Source: Prochilodus magdalenae (Eukaryota > Chordata > Actinopteri > Characiformes > Prochilodontidae). Taken from it: a stretch of 64,000 bases of DNA. Of the stretch, positions 1 through 11,600 are shown one piece after another. Made by a program: the position numbers and the translations under genes. Position 1 is the first letter of the stretch, and each line of letters starts with the position of its first letter. Below the pieces are notes generated by a model. The model made no database searches. It was given only the letters and a program-made list of their open reading frames with translations, and was not told where the DNA came from. Location of the stretch: NCBI GenBank assembly GCA_024036415.1, contig JAMWET010003610.1, forward strand, positions 287,001-351,000. Reading direction: 5' to 3'.

Positions 1-795
1 CAGCTTTATTAGCATCACAACCCCAACAGCAACCTGTAAGTAGCAGCCATGCTGTGTGATTACATCCACTGAAATAGCATGATGTTGTGTAAGTTTAGAA
101 TCACTGACTGCAAACACAGCTTTTCTGTTCAAAGCTGTGTTTGCTAGCAATTTGCCAGCTAATATTTTACTACAGTACATGTAACATTTGTAACAGTGTT
201 ATGATGGTTTTGGCAGACAAATTGAAATACTTGATCACAAAACATGATCAAGCATGAAGCACTGAAATGTACGAGTGCTAATGGCGCCCCCTTTTGGAGA
301 ATCTTTTATCCTACACATCAGTGAGTGAGTAAGTTAAAAACCGAGTCTGTGAGGTGCTTCACTTTCAATACCACTCAAATTTTCTAAGTAATTACAAAAG
401 CAAATTTAAAGAAAGAGATTTACTGTTATTCTTGACGGCTCATACTGTGTCTTTAAAGGTCTCCCTATTGCAAAGTAGCATCATAGTTGTAGCCTTAGTG
501 TCAGTCGAATGTGTTTTTAGCATCCTGAAATGGTCAGTGTTGTCCGACATAAAAAGGTTTTCCTGGATCATTCTGGATTAGCCTGTCAGTCCAGAAAAAA
601 CACATTCCTGGACACAGATTTATCCGGAATGCAGATTTTATGTATTAGCATTGCTTATACAATAAAGTTTAAACTGCTTCTTTATATTTAAACAAACACA
701 GAGTTTGACTGGGGTAATTGCAGTACTGGTGACATAGGCACTAACTGAGAAAGATTAGGTTAAACTGACCTTATATAGACAGCTGAATGAGGTAC
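1..795. other. Non-coding, no gene recognised
   Basis: AT-rich with only short open frames that resemble nothing known. Around 545-640 there is a repeat-like stretch (CCTGGAT...GTCCAG, imperfectly palindromic) that may be a relic of a short transposon, but I cannot define its ends. Confidence 0.4.

Positions 796-829
<34 letters not shown>
796..829. repeat. (AAT)n microsatellite
   Basis: About eleven perfect AAT units. Confidence 0.95.
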
Positions 830-830
<1 letters not shown>

Positions 831-2987
831 AATAAATCAAGTGTCCAGGAATTTTACAGGGATAAGATAACAATCCTGGATCGGTGAAATGAAAGAGTTT
901 AAACTTCTTGCCAACTACAGCCAATTTTTGCTGCTCTATGTTTATTTAAAATAATGATCATGAAAGCCAAGGTCCCAAACTGTGAACCACCTTGTATGCA
1001 AAAGCAGCAAGCAAAATGTGTCTTTTTCATAGCAAAATAATGAGCGGTCAGTGCAGTCTCATATGTGCAATCAGTGACACTGAATCACAGTTTATTGGTG
1101 CTGGATAAGATACCAGTAGTGGCAGCAGGAAGCCTATTTAACGGTAATAATGTATAGCAAAGGCATCATTACAGAACACACTGAGAGCATGCCTTAGCCT
1201 GTACAGCGGCGGTGGGGATTGGAATTGGTGCTCTTGTGGAGACACTTGGTGGTCAACTTTCTAAGTTATTTGCTGTTTCGATTTCTATTGAGGTTTAAAC
1301 ACTTTCTTCCTCGAATTTCTGCACTGACAGAGGGTGTTACGCTGCACACTGTTATGGGAGGGAATGAGGTATGCATGATATTGTTGGTTAATATTATTTT
1401 TCCCCACTCTCTGGTGCACAGTAACAACCAAAAATCAGATGAAGGTGGGTAGCAGTCTCTACAATTTGAAAGCCGACAGATGACGAATCTTGCAAAATAT
1501 GACCAGTACATTAAACGTCAAACATAGCTGTGTTTCTTTGCCTTGGCATCAAAAGGGTAAAGAACATCCCACATTTGTATGGAAAGAGGGAAGAGCATCT
1601 GAATCTAAGGGGTGAGGCTTGCACGTCCAGTCTCTGCCAACTGGGAAATGGCATTAGTGGAAACCTTCTGTTGGTGGGTGGGACGTGACCTTATAAAGAA
1701 AGTTCAACTGTCCTTGTGATGAAGTGCTCTCGCCTGGTTGTGGCGTGGACTGTGCACTCCAAATTAAGCAGGCTGTAGTATTTATCCACATGGAACAGGT
1801 TTCGTGTGTTCTGGAGTCACTAATGTAATGAAACTGTGGAGTTCATTAGGGCAGAGCAATCAACTAATCACATGGATGGTCCACACAACAGGAGCACAAA
1901 TGGGACAGACCTAATCTGACAAACGTTTCAAACCAACCATAAATATGATTTTGTTCATGTTTTGAATGTTAACAATACTGTTACAATACTAAATCCATAT
2001 TTAATGAACTCTTGTATGTCTTTTGACCTAATCGCCATCAAGTGCATTTAGCATACAGTTAATAACAGTAGACAATCATTTTAAAAAGGTCTTCTGCACT
2101 CAGTACATAAGCAGGAAACCCCCAGGCTCAAAACACACCAATGCTGAAGCAACCACTGTATTGTATTACGTTTGCTATTTAGGTGTTCTGTTCTTTAATT
2201 GTTTCATTTTTCTTATTTTTTCTTTTTAATTATGTAGGTATGCAGAACACTATGTGCATAAACCTCCACAAAGGCTTAAAGAAGAATGTATATTGATTTC
2301 AAATGTCACCTTTTATTTACCCAGGTAGAGTTTATCAGCTAAGATGTTCAGTTTCTAAACTTGGAAGCTTTATTTTAACACTGGAGCTAAAGGGCTAATC
2401 TAGCTAACCAACTTGAAATCAATAGGTCACCCAAACCTGTTCCACTAATGCAACTCTATAGTGTCTCTTAACCAGTTCAACCTACATCCAGGGCTGCATC
2501 CGGAAACATTTGCTACTGCTCCTGTCCTTCCCCTCCCTTCTTACGGTTTCTTTCCTATCCCAACAAAACTCGGATGAAACAATAACCAGAATGTAGCAGG
2601 AGGAATAAATACAACGGTGTCCAGTATTCAGAAAGTCAGTAAGATGGCGTCATGAAATCTCCATGTCACGAGAGGAGGAGGACTGGTAGGAAAAAGAAGC
2701 TTCATAGTGTCTGAACACTGCCCAGGTCTTCATTAAAGTCACCTAGACTTGCTGGCGTGGTTTAGGCCCAGTGACAACAAGTCATACTTTGTCTTAAAGC
2801 ACACTGAGAAGTCTGCATGGCATTAATGAACACCTTAATGAATACTTAGGTGGCTCTGATTGGATTGAAATCAGTTCTCGGCATGGACTTTCCTACTGTT
2901 CCCCAATTGTTTGTTTACAGTGTTAGCCTTTTATATTTAAAGGGTTCTCCACACTCAATCAGTTTTCCCAGACATGGATCTTTAGAG
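830..2987. other. Non-coding, no gene recognised
   Basis: No exon-like frame with family similarity, RNA gene or long repeat was seen. Short frames at 1219-1452 (both strands) have no recognisable content. Confidence 0.4.
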
Positions 2988-3104
2988 CAGTGGTTCTCGA
3001 ACCGGAACTCCATCCACATGTTGGCTCTATGCCTACATGTTGCAAGTTGGGTCAGAGTAAATACGTGAACTACATGTCCTAGAGGACCAGTTTGAGAACC
3101 ACTG
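2988..3104. mobile_element. hAT-like MITE, 117 bp
   Basis: The ends CAGTGGTTCTCGAACCGG and CCAGTTTGAGAACCACTG form terminal inverted repeats of about 17 bp with one or two mismatches. The CAGTGGTTCTCAA motif is typical of hAT (Charlie-type) ends. The flanks CTTTAGAG (2980-2987) and CTTTGAAA (3105-3112) look like a decayed 8-bp target duplication. It has no coding capacity and would need a transposase in trans. Confidence 0.75.
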
Positions 3105-3112
3105 CTTTGAAA

Positions 3113-4725
3113 AACATGTTTGGAATAAATTTAAATGTAAATAAACTTCAGCAGGTGACCCCAGATGTGGTTGATCAACCAAGCCTTGTCTGGCTCAAAG
3201 CCTCCTTTGTCTGCTAGGCCTAATAATAAGTATTTTGTAGACAGTGTGCAGCCTCCTAGCCAACTTGGCCTCATCCAGCTGTGATAAATAAATAAACAAT
3301 AGCTGCGCCAATAAATAAACAATAAAAAATCTTCCAAAACCCTGAAAAACTAGCTCTTCGCCTTTAGCCTTCATATTCTGACAAAGTGTTAAGAACAGCA
3401 GCATAAGTCACACATCACAGCACTCAGCAGACCCTGCCCTCACTAGTGGTTTCACCAGAGTGATTTCACCCATCTATAATCAAACAGCAGCCAGTAAACC
3501 AGCTTCAAAACCAGCCACAAACCTGCTGTTGGCTCTCTATATTAGGCCTTATAGCAACAAAGGGTTACAATGGATGTACACACTACAATAAAATACATAC
3601 TTCACAGCAGTCATCACTACTCAGTTTCATGCAGGCTTGGTGACGAGTCATCCAGCAATCCAAGTTTATTATACACAATTACCATAGAATTCTAAGATTA
3701 GGGAGTAAATAGGAAATTGACCATACGATACAGACAATGCCAATATTATATAACATAAACCCATCAATCCAAATTCAGTGCCATGTAGACTGAGAGAAAG
3801 GGTCATCAGTGTGTCAGGAAAACAAATGGGATAAAGGAATTAGGTAAAGGCAAGGGGATATCTACCTGAACTTAGGTGATTTATATGATTGTAAATAGGA
3901 TAAACCCTCTTTCCTGAGAAAGTCAATGCCCTACTCTCTCAGTAAACTCAGTTGTCTTAATGAGAACCTTGAGGGCCAGCAAAACCTGAAAGCATGTTGA
4001 AGTTACAGGCAATGAAACTCGCCGTGTGTGTGCGCATGTATCCGAGTTTCTGAATCTGGAATTGGAGTGAAAGTTTGGCAGCCAGAAGCTTCAGCCCCGT
4101 CTCTGGTGACCCTCATTAACAGACGCTCCTGCACCTGTTCCAGGGCTCGGCTCGATTGGACCGAAGTCAGACTCATTTAGTTGGCAGGACAAAATCCATA
4201 AATCACCCTGTCTTCAAACATCTCACAACCTCTCACTGAACCAGCTCGTGACATGTCAAGCAGGAACAGCAGCTCATGTCGAAACGAGGGACTTTAAATG
4301 TCCTCACTTGCTCTCTGGATAAACCTCATTCTGAGTAGCAAATGAAATTACACTCTTTTCTTCTCAAGACATTTTCTTGGTTCCCTATGGCACGCATTGC
4401 ACTTTTACTTTGCAAACATTCAGGAACCTACATCAACTGTAATATTACAGTTCTCACCATCAAAACAGTGTGATTCCAAAAGGGCTTTTGGGGTAAATAT
4501 TTGAGGTGGCATGATACCACCTCTATATATAACCTTGAGTATCTACCCATACTTTTACCAATCCGCAGGTTACGTCTTTATCCCCTCTTAAACAACTAAG
4601 CTCCTAAAACTACTTTTACCTGGATGCACTTTACCTGGCCTAGCCATCATAACACCATACCCAAACTGCGATACAAATATTCTACTCTATTAAAGGAGTA
4701 AATGCATAGCCCCCAACATGACCCC
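3113..4725. other. Non-coding, no gene recognised
   Basis: Nothing recognisable as coding. The stretch at about 4020-4200 is less AT-rich and lacks repeat signatures. It could be a conserved non-coding element, but that needs cross-species alignment. Confidence 0.35.
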
Positions 4726-5139
4726 TGTAACATGGGACATTACGAGGAGATGGGATGGAAGTGCATGGTTTTTTATGGACAACTAATAAGAGAAAAACAA
4801 AAACTAAAGACACTAGGAAAACTAAAAAACTAAACACTACCATGGACAAGGGTTATAAACACAGGGAGACAAAACACCAAGCAAGAACAAAGGTAACCAC
4901 AGGAAGTATAAAACAACAGGGACTAACAAGGAACACCTGGGAAGGTGTGGAGCTACAAACTAGTGACAGGTGAGGGCCATGACAAAGGGGCGGAGACAGG
5001 AGGAGCAATAACTAAAACAAACAGAAGCACAGGACCACAAAAGGCACATGGAAATGCCATGAGTGAGACAAACGGAAAACCAGAGGAAACATATATATAA
5101 ACGTATATAAACAGGGGCTAGACTAGACAGGACGTGACA
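4726..5139 (-). mobile_element. Probable solo or truncated LTR (gypsy-type), 414 bp
   Basis: Read on the minus strand, it starts TGTCACGTCC, runs through a C/T-rich sequence with an internal TTTATATACG and ends CCCATGTTACA, so it has TG...CA ends. Just before it on that strand is a G-rich tract (plus-strand CCGCCCCCACACCCC, 5140-5154) like a polypurine tract, as in the intact chromovirus at 8.6 kb. No matching target duplication or second LTR was found, so it may be the remnant of a deleted copy. A 10-bp inverted repeat (4727-4736 and 5152-5161) also brackets the region. Confidence 0.5.
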
Positions 5140-5161
5140 CCGCCCCCACACCCCATGTTAC

Positions 5162-7240
5162 GTAATACTGCTGCATTTACATGATGGTTTAGACTAATGG
5201 ACCTGTAATGGGTGGCTATAATACCCAACATGAGTGTCGAACCAGTGATCCTCTTGTTGAGAGACCAGAATTGCTAAGGGGTAAGCCTCCAGCCATCAAA
5301 GGGTAACGTAGGAACATATATCAGACTGGTGCTTTATGTGAGCAGCTGCCGTCAAATATCTGTCCTAACTCAAAAGAGCTCAAAATGTTTAGGCCTGAAG
5401 GCGAAGTAAGGTGCTGACATCCAAGATGAAAAGACCGGCGAGATATCCAGAGTGCCTAGCCTAGTTAATGATATAGCCATGCTATCTCGGCCTTCCCAGA
5501 TACGTCCTTAACAATGCATACTTGGCAACACACCCTAGCGTTTTGGAGCAATGCAATGTGCAACACAGCATACTTGAAAGGACAAGCAATGTCACTTTTC
5601 ACTGAATTGTTATCAATTAATCTAGTGGGTATTGTGTGAGAGTTGTTCCACCATGAAAATAATACACCGCAAAAACATCAACCTCTCAGTAGGCTGGCCA
5701 TACGTGAGCCCTCCATCTGGCGCAATACCAGGACTGGGATGATGAATGTGGCCACCTTACCCCTCAGTGAGGTAGACGTCTGATGTGGCAGAAATCCTAG
5801 GCTAGTATCTCGGCTGGTTAATCAGATTCCGGAAGTATGTCGATGAAAGTGTGCATACACTTGGTTAAACTACAGGGTAAACTACAAAGCCATATAATAA
5901 TTATCCTGCTCTAGCATGCCAGAATCTAATCATCTACTAATTACACCTTCTATACAGACTACAGAGAGGCACAGCAGTTCAGCCACAGGTTCAGCTACAG
6001 GTGCTTACTCAGATGCCAGTTGTGCAATCTGGCTGCAGCTGCCATCACGCAGGCTGTGATCAGGCTTTAGTAGCCCTTGGCTGTGTTCCACTGCCCTGCA
6101 GCAGGTATTAAGCCCACTACGTGAAGCCATTTCATTCACAGAGCTTTGACAATCACTCTGACCGCTGAACAGACTGGGCTGACCAGAGGCCTCTCACTTT
6201 AGATGACAACATTAAATTAGCATATTGCCCATAAATATTTCACTCGGGAGGGCAGCTTTGAAAGCAGATTGTAAACAGTTAGCAAACAGATGAGCACTGA
6301 TGGAAGAAAATGCTCACAAGAGATGACATGCTAAATGCCTTTCATTTTCACACGTGTTTATCGCCCTGGTCTTTTTGATAGATGGCTTGTTTGAGGCTCT
6401 GTTGCTACGCCTGCTGGAAAAGCCTATCCTTCATGCTTAATTAGAAACAACAAATGGCTGAGATAAGTCTTGTCATGGCTACCCCGTCATTAAAATAAAG
6501 CAGCTGCAGCGTTATTGTGTTGGTAGTTAGCATGAGTAAAATGGGAACATACTCTGATGTGCTGGAATAGTGCACCAAGTTGTCATTACCTACCAAATCC
6601 ATTTGATAAATTAAATTTGTGGGCCACAATGCACCCTCTAGTGGTACATGGGCCTTTACTCAGGTGGAGGCAGTAGTTTGTAGTGGGCTGGAAACAACAT
6701 ATGTGAACATTTTAGTGTTAAAGTGTGTATATTAATATAAAAATGCGTATATTAAGGTGCATATGTACAAATGAAAACAATGCAGTAGCAGGCTAATGGA
6801 ATATCTTCAGTCTGAGACAACATCACAGCTCCCATATTGGAATTTGGGCATAATATATTTTTTCTTTAACCAGATTTCGTAGAGGAATTGCATTTATAAA
6901 AGTTGACTGCAGTTTTATATGCTTTATAGTTATTATCGGAGGGCGGAAAAGATTGAGAACCAATATAAGCTAAAAACAAAATGCTAACAGGGGCTAATAT
7001 AGAGAGTATCTATGTTCCCAGGATGTTCTGTTCCCTATAGCACATGCTTCCCAAAGATCCCTATATGGTACAGCATTCCTCAATTTTACATGAAGGAAAC
7101 CATTGAGAGGGTGTCTAAGGACCTGGTAATGATATACTCTGTGGCTCCTGGAAACCAGGCTAGTTCAGGTTAGTAAGATTTCCATTGTTATAATACTGTT
7201 GAATAAAATCAGTGGTAAAGAGATTACATCGTCCGAAAAA
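5162..7240. other. Non-coding, no gene recognised
   Basis: No exon, RNA gene or defined repeat was seen. The 6150-6260 stretch is repeat-free and might be a conserved element; this is only a guess. Confidence 0.35.
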
Positions 7241-7860
7241 CATAGTTGCACCCAAAAGGAAGTGTTGGATTGCAGTGCTATTGGGAAGGAAGATAAAGGT
7301 TACCAGGAACAATAACTGATGATACATTTAGTCAAGTCAAGTCAACCTTTATTTATACGGCGCTTTTTTACAACAGATGTTGTCACAAAGCAGCTTTACA
7401 AAGAATCTGGTGTTCGAGCCCCCAATAAGCAAGCCAAGGGCGACAGCGGCAAGGAAAAACTTCTTCAGTTAGGAAGGAAGAAACCTCGAGAGGAACCAGG
7501 ACTCAAAAGGGGAACCCATCCTCCTCGGGTCAACACCAGAAAGGAGCACAAGAAAGGAGCGTATAATGTTTGTAGAATAGAATAATAAATAGAATTTAGA
7601 CTGATATGTGCTATATTTATTGAGCTATACGTACAGAATAAGTGTTTCTCAGTATGGGGTCGGGCTACCGTGCTTGCTAATGCGACATGTATACATCTCA
7701 GCATGCTGTTGTAGAGGTTCCTAATGGTATCCTGACATAATCCATCCTATGCAGCTCGAAAATTCATACACAGTTTCTGCAGATTTTGTGGTAGGTGGTA
7801 GGTCTTCTGGACATGTGACGCATGACAAGAGTTCAGCTTGGCGCTGACCACAAAAGTGTA
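7241..7860 (-). mobile_element. Tc1/mariner C-terminal fragment (family X, copy 1), interrupted
   Basis: Parts 7241-7315 and 7595-7860 match 14898-15235 in the same order and orientation, for example the shared AAAGGTTACCAGGAACAATAA and CAGATTTTG segments. In the better copy the minus strand resembles the C-terminus of a Tc1 transposase. Here the copy is split by an L2-type tail (7328-7545). Many stops; non-functional. Confidence 0.6.
7328..7545 (-). mobile_element. 5'-truncated L2-type LINE 3' tail (or L2-tailed SINE)
   Basis: Read on the minus strand it shares GGTTCCTCTCGAGGTTTCTT, the GTTTTTCC / GGCTTGCTT blocks and AAGCTGCTTTGTGACAACAT with the 3' end of the LINE at 39.2-39.5 kb. It ends in TTGACT repeats, typical of L2-clade tails. 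It inserted into the Tc1 fragment around it, so it is the younger of the two. Confidence 0.8.
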
Positions 7861-8152
7861 AAATGATAATCATGCAATAAGTAGTATACATAATTAACAA
7901 CAGCTAGACAGCTATGGTAGTTGTAAAACAAACAAACACATGAACAGCACATGATAAGCATCATTATGCTACAGAAATTATGCTACGATGCACCTCGCAT
8001 ATGTGCACCTGTTGCTCAGGAAATCTTTCTTCAATTGAATATGTTTTGAATGAGGTGCAGCACAGAATAAAGGAGAATAATTAGATACAAGAGTATCAGG
8101 GTGTATGATCACTTGGTACACAAGCATGCAGGTTCAGAGGTGCTGCCATTGT
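7861..8152. other. Non-coding spacer before the chromovirus
   Basis: AT-rich, with no gene or repeat boundary recognised. It ends with the ATATA target site of the chromovirus insertion. Confidence 0.4.
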
Positions 8153-8157
8153 ATATA

Positions 8158-8636
8158 TGTCAGGACAAAAGACTCCGGGTCGACGCTCGCAGAGTTAAAA
8201 GTCAAGCCTGGATGTTTATTAAACAGGGAAGTGATCAAACTATGCAACAATGTAATACAACAACAGGGGTAGGGCTAGAAACGTAGTCGAGGTAGGCAAA
8301 GTCGGAACCAGAAGAGACAATCAGCGGAGGCAAACAAGTTTAGAGGGAAAGGCAAAAGGGTAGTCGAAAACGGAAAACAGAGATCAAGAACCAGAAACGA
8401 GTCAACACAGTGAAAGAACGCTCAGAATTGCAAACTAAGTTGGCAAAGCTTCGCAAAGGCTGAAGCGGCGAGGAGAGGTATAAATGGAGGACGAATAATT
8501 GGGTTCAGCTGTTCGCTAAAACTCCGGTGACGGTGAGCGAACCGGATTGGACGCTGGCGTGGCGTCATCGAACGTTGCCCTCTGGGAAGTTGAGTCCGGA
8601 GAAGCACGGGAGCAGGGAAAACCCGGAAGCGTGACA
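8158..8636 (-). repeat. 3' LTR of the chromovirus (479 bp)
   Basis: It is identical to the 5' LTR except for one base at 8399. The gag-pol frame enters it and stops at 8516, so about 120 nt of U3 are coding. Minus-strand AATAAA is at 8215-8220. The G-rich polypurine tract abuts its 5' edge at 8637-8648. Confidence 0.95.
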
Positions 8637-11600
8637 TCACCCCCCCCCAAGGAGTCCGAGCGGAACGAACGAGGACGACCACCATGACGACCCCCCCCTC
8701 CAGCAGGCGAATCTGGTCGGACGCTCACAGACCTGCCGCGGCGCGGAACAGGGGTCCCTCCGACGGGGCCACGCCCCTGGGGATCGCTGGCGGAACTGGG
8801 AGTAAACCGCCTAGGGCGACCACGTCTGCGATTAGCTGACGGGCTCAAGGAAAACCGCCTTGGACGGCCACGCTGCCCTCCGGCAGACGGGTTCACGAAC
8901 GGCCCCCTAGGACGGCCTCTGGACCTGGGAGCAGGACGAGATGGGTGCCGGTTGTGGAAATCAGTGATGAGGGCCGGATCTAACACGTCCGCCGCAGGCA
9001 CCCAGCTACGCTCCTCCGGACCAAAACCCTCCCAGTCCACCAGGTACTGAAGGGCCCCTCTCCTCCTTCTAGAGTCCAGCAGCCGACGAACAGCGTATAC
9101 AGGAGCGCCCTCGACCAGAACCGGGGGGGGAGGCGTGGCCTCCGGAGATGCCGCATCTAATGGGCCAGGGACAACAGGTTTAAGCAGTGACACATGAAAG
9201 GACGAGCATACTCTGTACTGAGCAGGCAATTCTAATTTGTATGTCACATCGTTTATTTTATTAAGTATCTTAAACGGTCCAATGTACTTAGGCATCAGCT
9301 TTCTACTCCCTTCTGTTAACCTGAAGTCCCTGGTCGAGAGCCACACTCGGTCACCGGGATTGTAGGAGGGGGTGTCTCCTCTGCGTCTGTCTGCGTAGTG
9401 CTTGTGCCTCCTAAGGACGTTCTCAATACGCTGGTGGGTCTGTTCCCACACTTCCTCACTTCTCCGCATCCAATGTTCTACAGAGGGAACGTCCGATGAC
9501 TGAGCCGACCAGGGCATGAGCGGAGGCTGGTAACCTAACATACATTGAAAAGGGGTGAGAGAAGTGGTGGAACTGACAAGAGAGTTCTGTGCCATTTCGG
9601 CCCAAGGCAGATACGCCGACCAGTCATTCTGATTCTCGTGGCAATAGACCCGCAAGAACTTACCAAGTTCTTGGTTCATTCGCTCACACTGCCCGTTAGC
9701 CTGTGGATGGTAACCAGAGGTCAGGCTGACCGACACACCCAATCGTTCCATAAAAGCCGACCAAACTTGAGACGTGAATTGGGTGCCTCGGTCAGACACA
9801 ATGTTCTCTGGAATCCCAAAAAAACGAAAGACGTAATTAAAAAGGCATTCGGCGGTCTGGAAAGCCGTAGGTAAGGACGGAAATGGAACGAAACGAACCC
9901 CACGTGAAAACCGATCGATAACGGTGAGAATTACGGTGTTGCCCTCGGAATCAGGAAGGTCTGTGACAAAGTCGACAGCTATGTGTGACCAGGGACGCGC
10001 CGGGATAGGCAAGGGCATTAATTTCCCTGCAGGTAGCGCACGGGGGGTCTTACACTGGGAGCACGTAGAGCACGATGAAACAAAACGATGTACGTCTTTG
10101 CTCATGCTCTCCCACCAGTATTTTCCGGAGAGGAGTTGGTAAGTTCGGGTCTCTCCGGGATGGCCGGAGGTGAGAGACGTATGAGCCCACGTAACGAGTC
10201 GGTCGCGAACTTGCGCAGGTACATACAATCGATCCGTGGGACACGTCTCCGGGACAGGTTCTACCATGTTGAGCCGATCGATCTCGTCATCGATCTCCCA
10301 CCTGACGGGAGACAGAACTATGTTGGGTTCGAGTATGGGTTTGGATGCGGGAGGCTCACTTGGTTCGTTTTCGAATATACGAGATAACGCATCGGCCTTG
10401 GTGTTGCGTGTACCGGGACGGTAAGTAATTTGGAAATTAAATCGCGAAAAGAACAAGGACCAACGGGCTTGGCGGGAATTTAGGCGCTTGGCTGAACGAA
10501 GGTATTCTAGGTTCTTATGGTCCGTAAGAACCAAGAACGGATACTGAGCGCCTTCTAGCCAGTGCCGCCATTCGTCGAAGGCAAGCTTTATGGCCAGGAG
10601 TTCCTTATCCCCAATTCCATAGTTTCTCTCCGCTGGAGACAGTTTGTGGGAAAAATACGCGACGGGACGTAGTTTTGGAGGTTCACCACTGCGCTGTGAG
10701 AGAACAGCGCCTACTCCCACATTGGAAGCGTCAACCTCAACTACGAACGGTTTAGTTGGGTCTGGATGCTGGAGCAAAGGAGCAGTGGTGAATCTCCTTT
10801 TGAGCTCCTCGAACGCGCTCCCCGCCTGAGGGTTCCAAACCAAACGTTTGGCGTTACCCTTTAGCAGAGAGGTCAGAGGAGCAGCGACCGAGCTAAAGTT
10901 CCTAATAAAACGCCGATAGAAATTTGCAAAACCCAAAAATTTCTGGAGTTCACGGATGGAATTGGGAATAGGCCAGTTAGCGACAGCTGTGATTTTGCGG
11001 TCGTCCATGACGACCCCCTCAGGGCTAATAATATAACCTAGGAACGACACGGAACTTAAATGAAATTCGCACTTCTCCCCCTTGACGTATAACTGATTTT
11101 CCAAGAGGCGAGAGAGAACCCTCCGTACGTGCTGCACATGAGTAGGGCGGTCTGGTGAATACACGAGTATATCGTCGATATACGCGATGACGAATCGGCC
11201 CAACATGTCCCGGAGAACGTCATTTATGAACGATTGGAAGACAGAGGGAGCATTACGCAAACCGAAACTCATAACCCTGTACTCGTAATGCCCCCTAGCG
11301 GTGAGGAAAGCTGTCTTCCACTCGTCCCCCTTCCTAACCCTGATCAAATTATATGCGCTGCGCAAATCTAATTTAGTAAAGATCGTTGCGCCTCTAAGTT
11401 GCTCCAGAGCCACAGGAACTAAAGGGAGTGGATATGAAAATGATTTAGTGATAGCGTTCAAGCCACGATAATCTATACATGGTCTAAGACCACCGTCTTT
11501 CTTTTTAACAAAGAAAAAACCAGCGGCCGCGGGGGAAGTGGAAGGCCTTATGTAGCCCTGGGCCAATGCCTCCTGTATGTATTCCTCCATTGCTTGGTCC

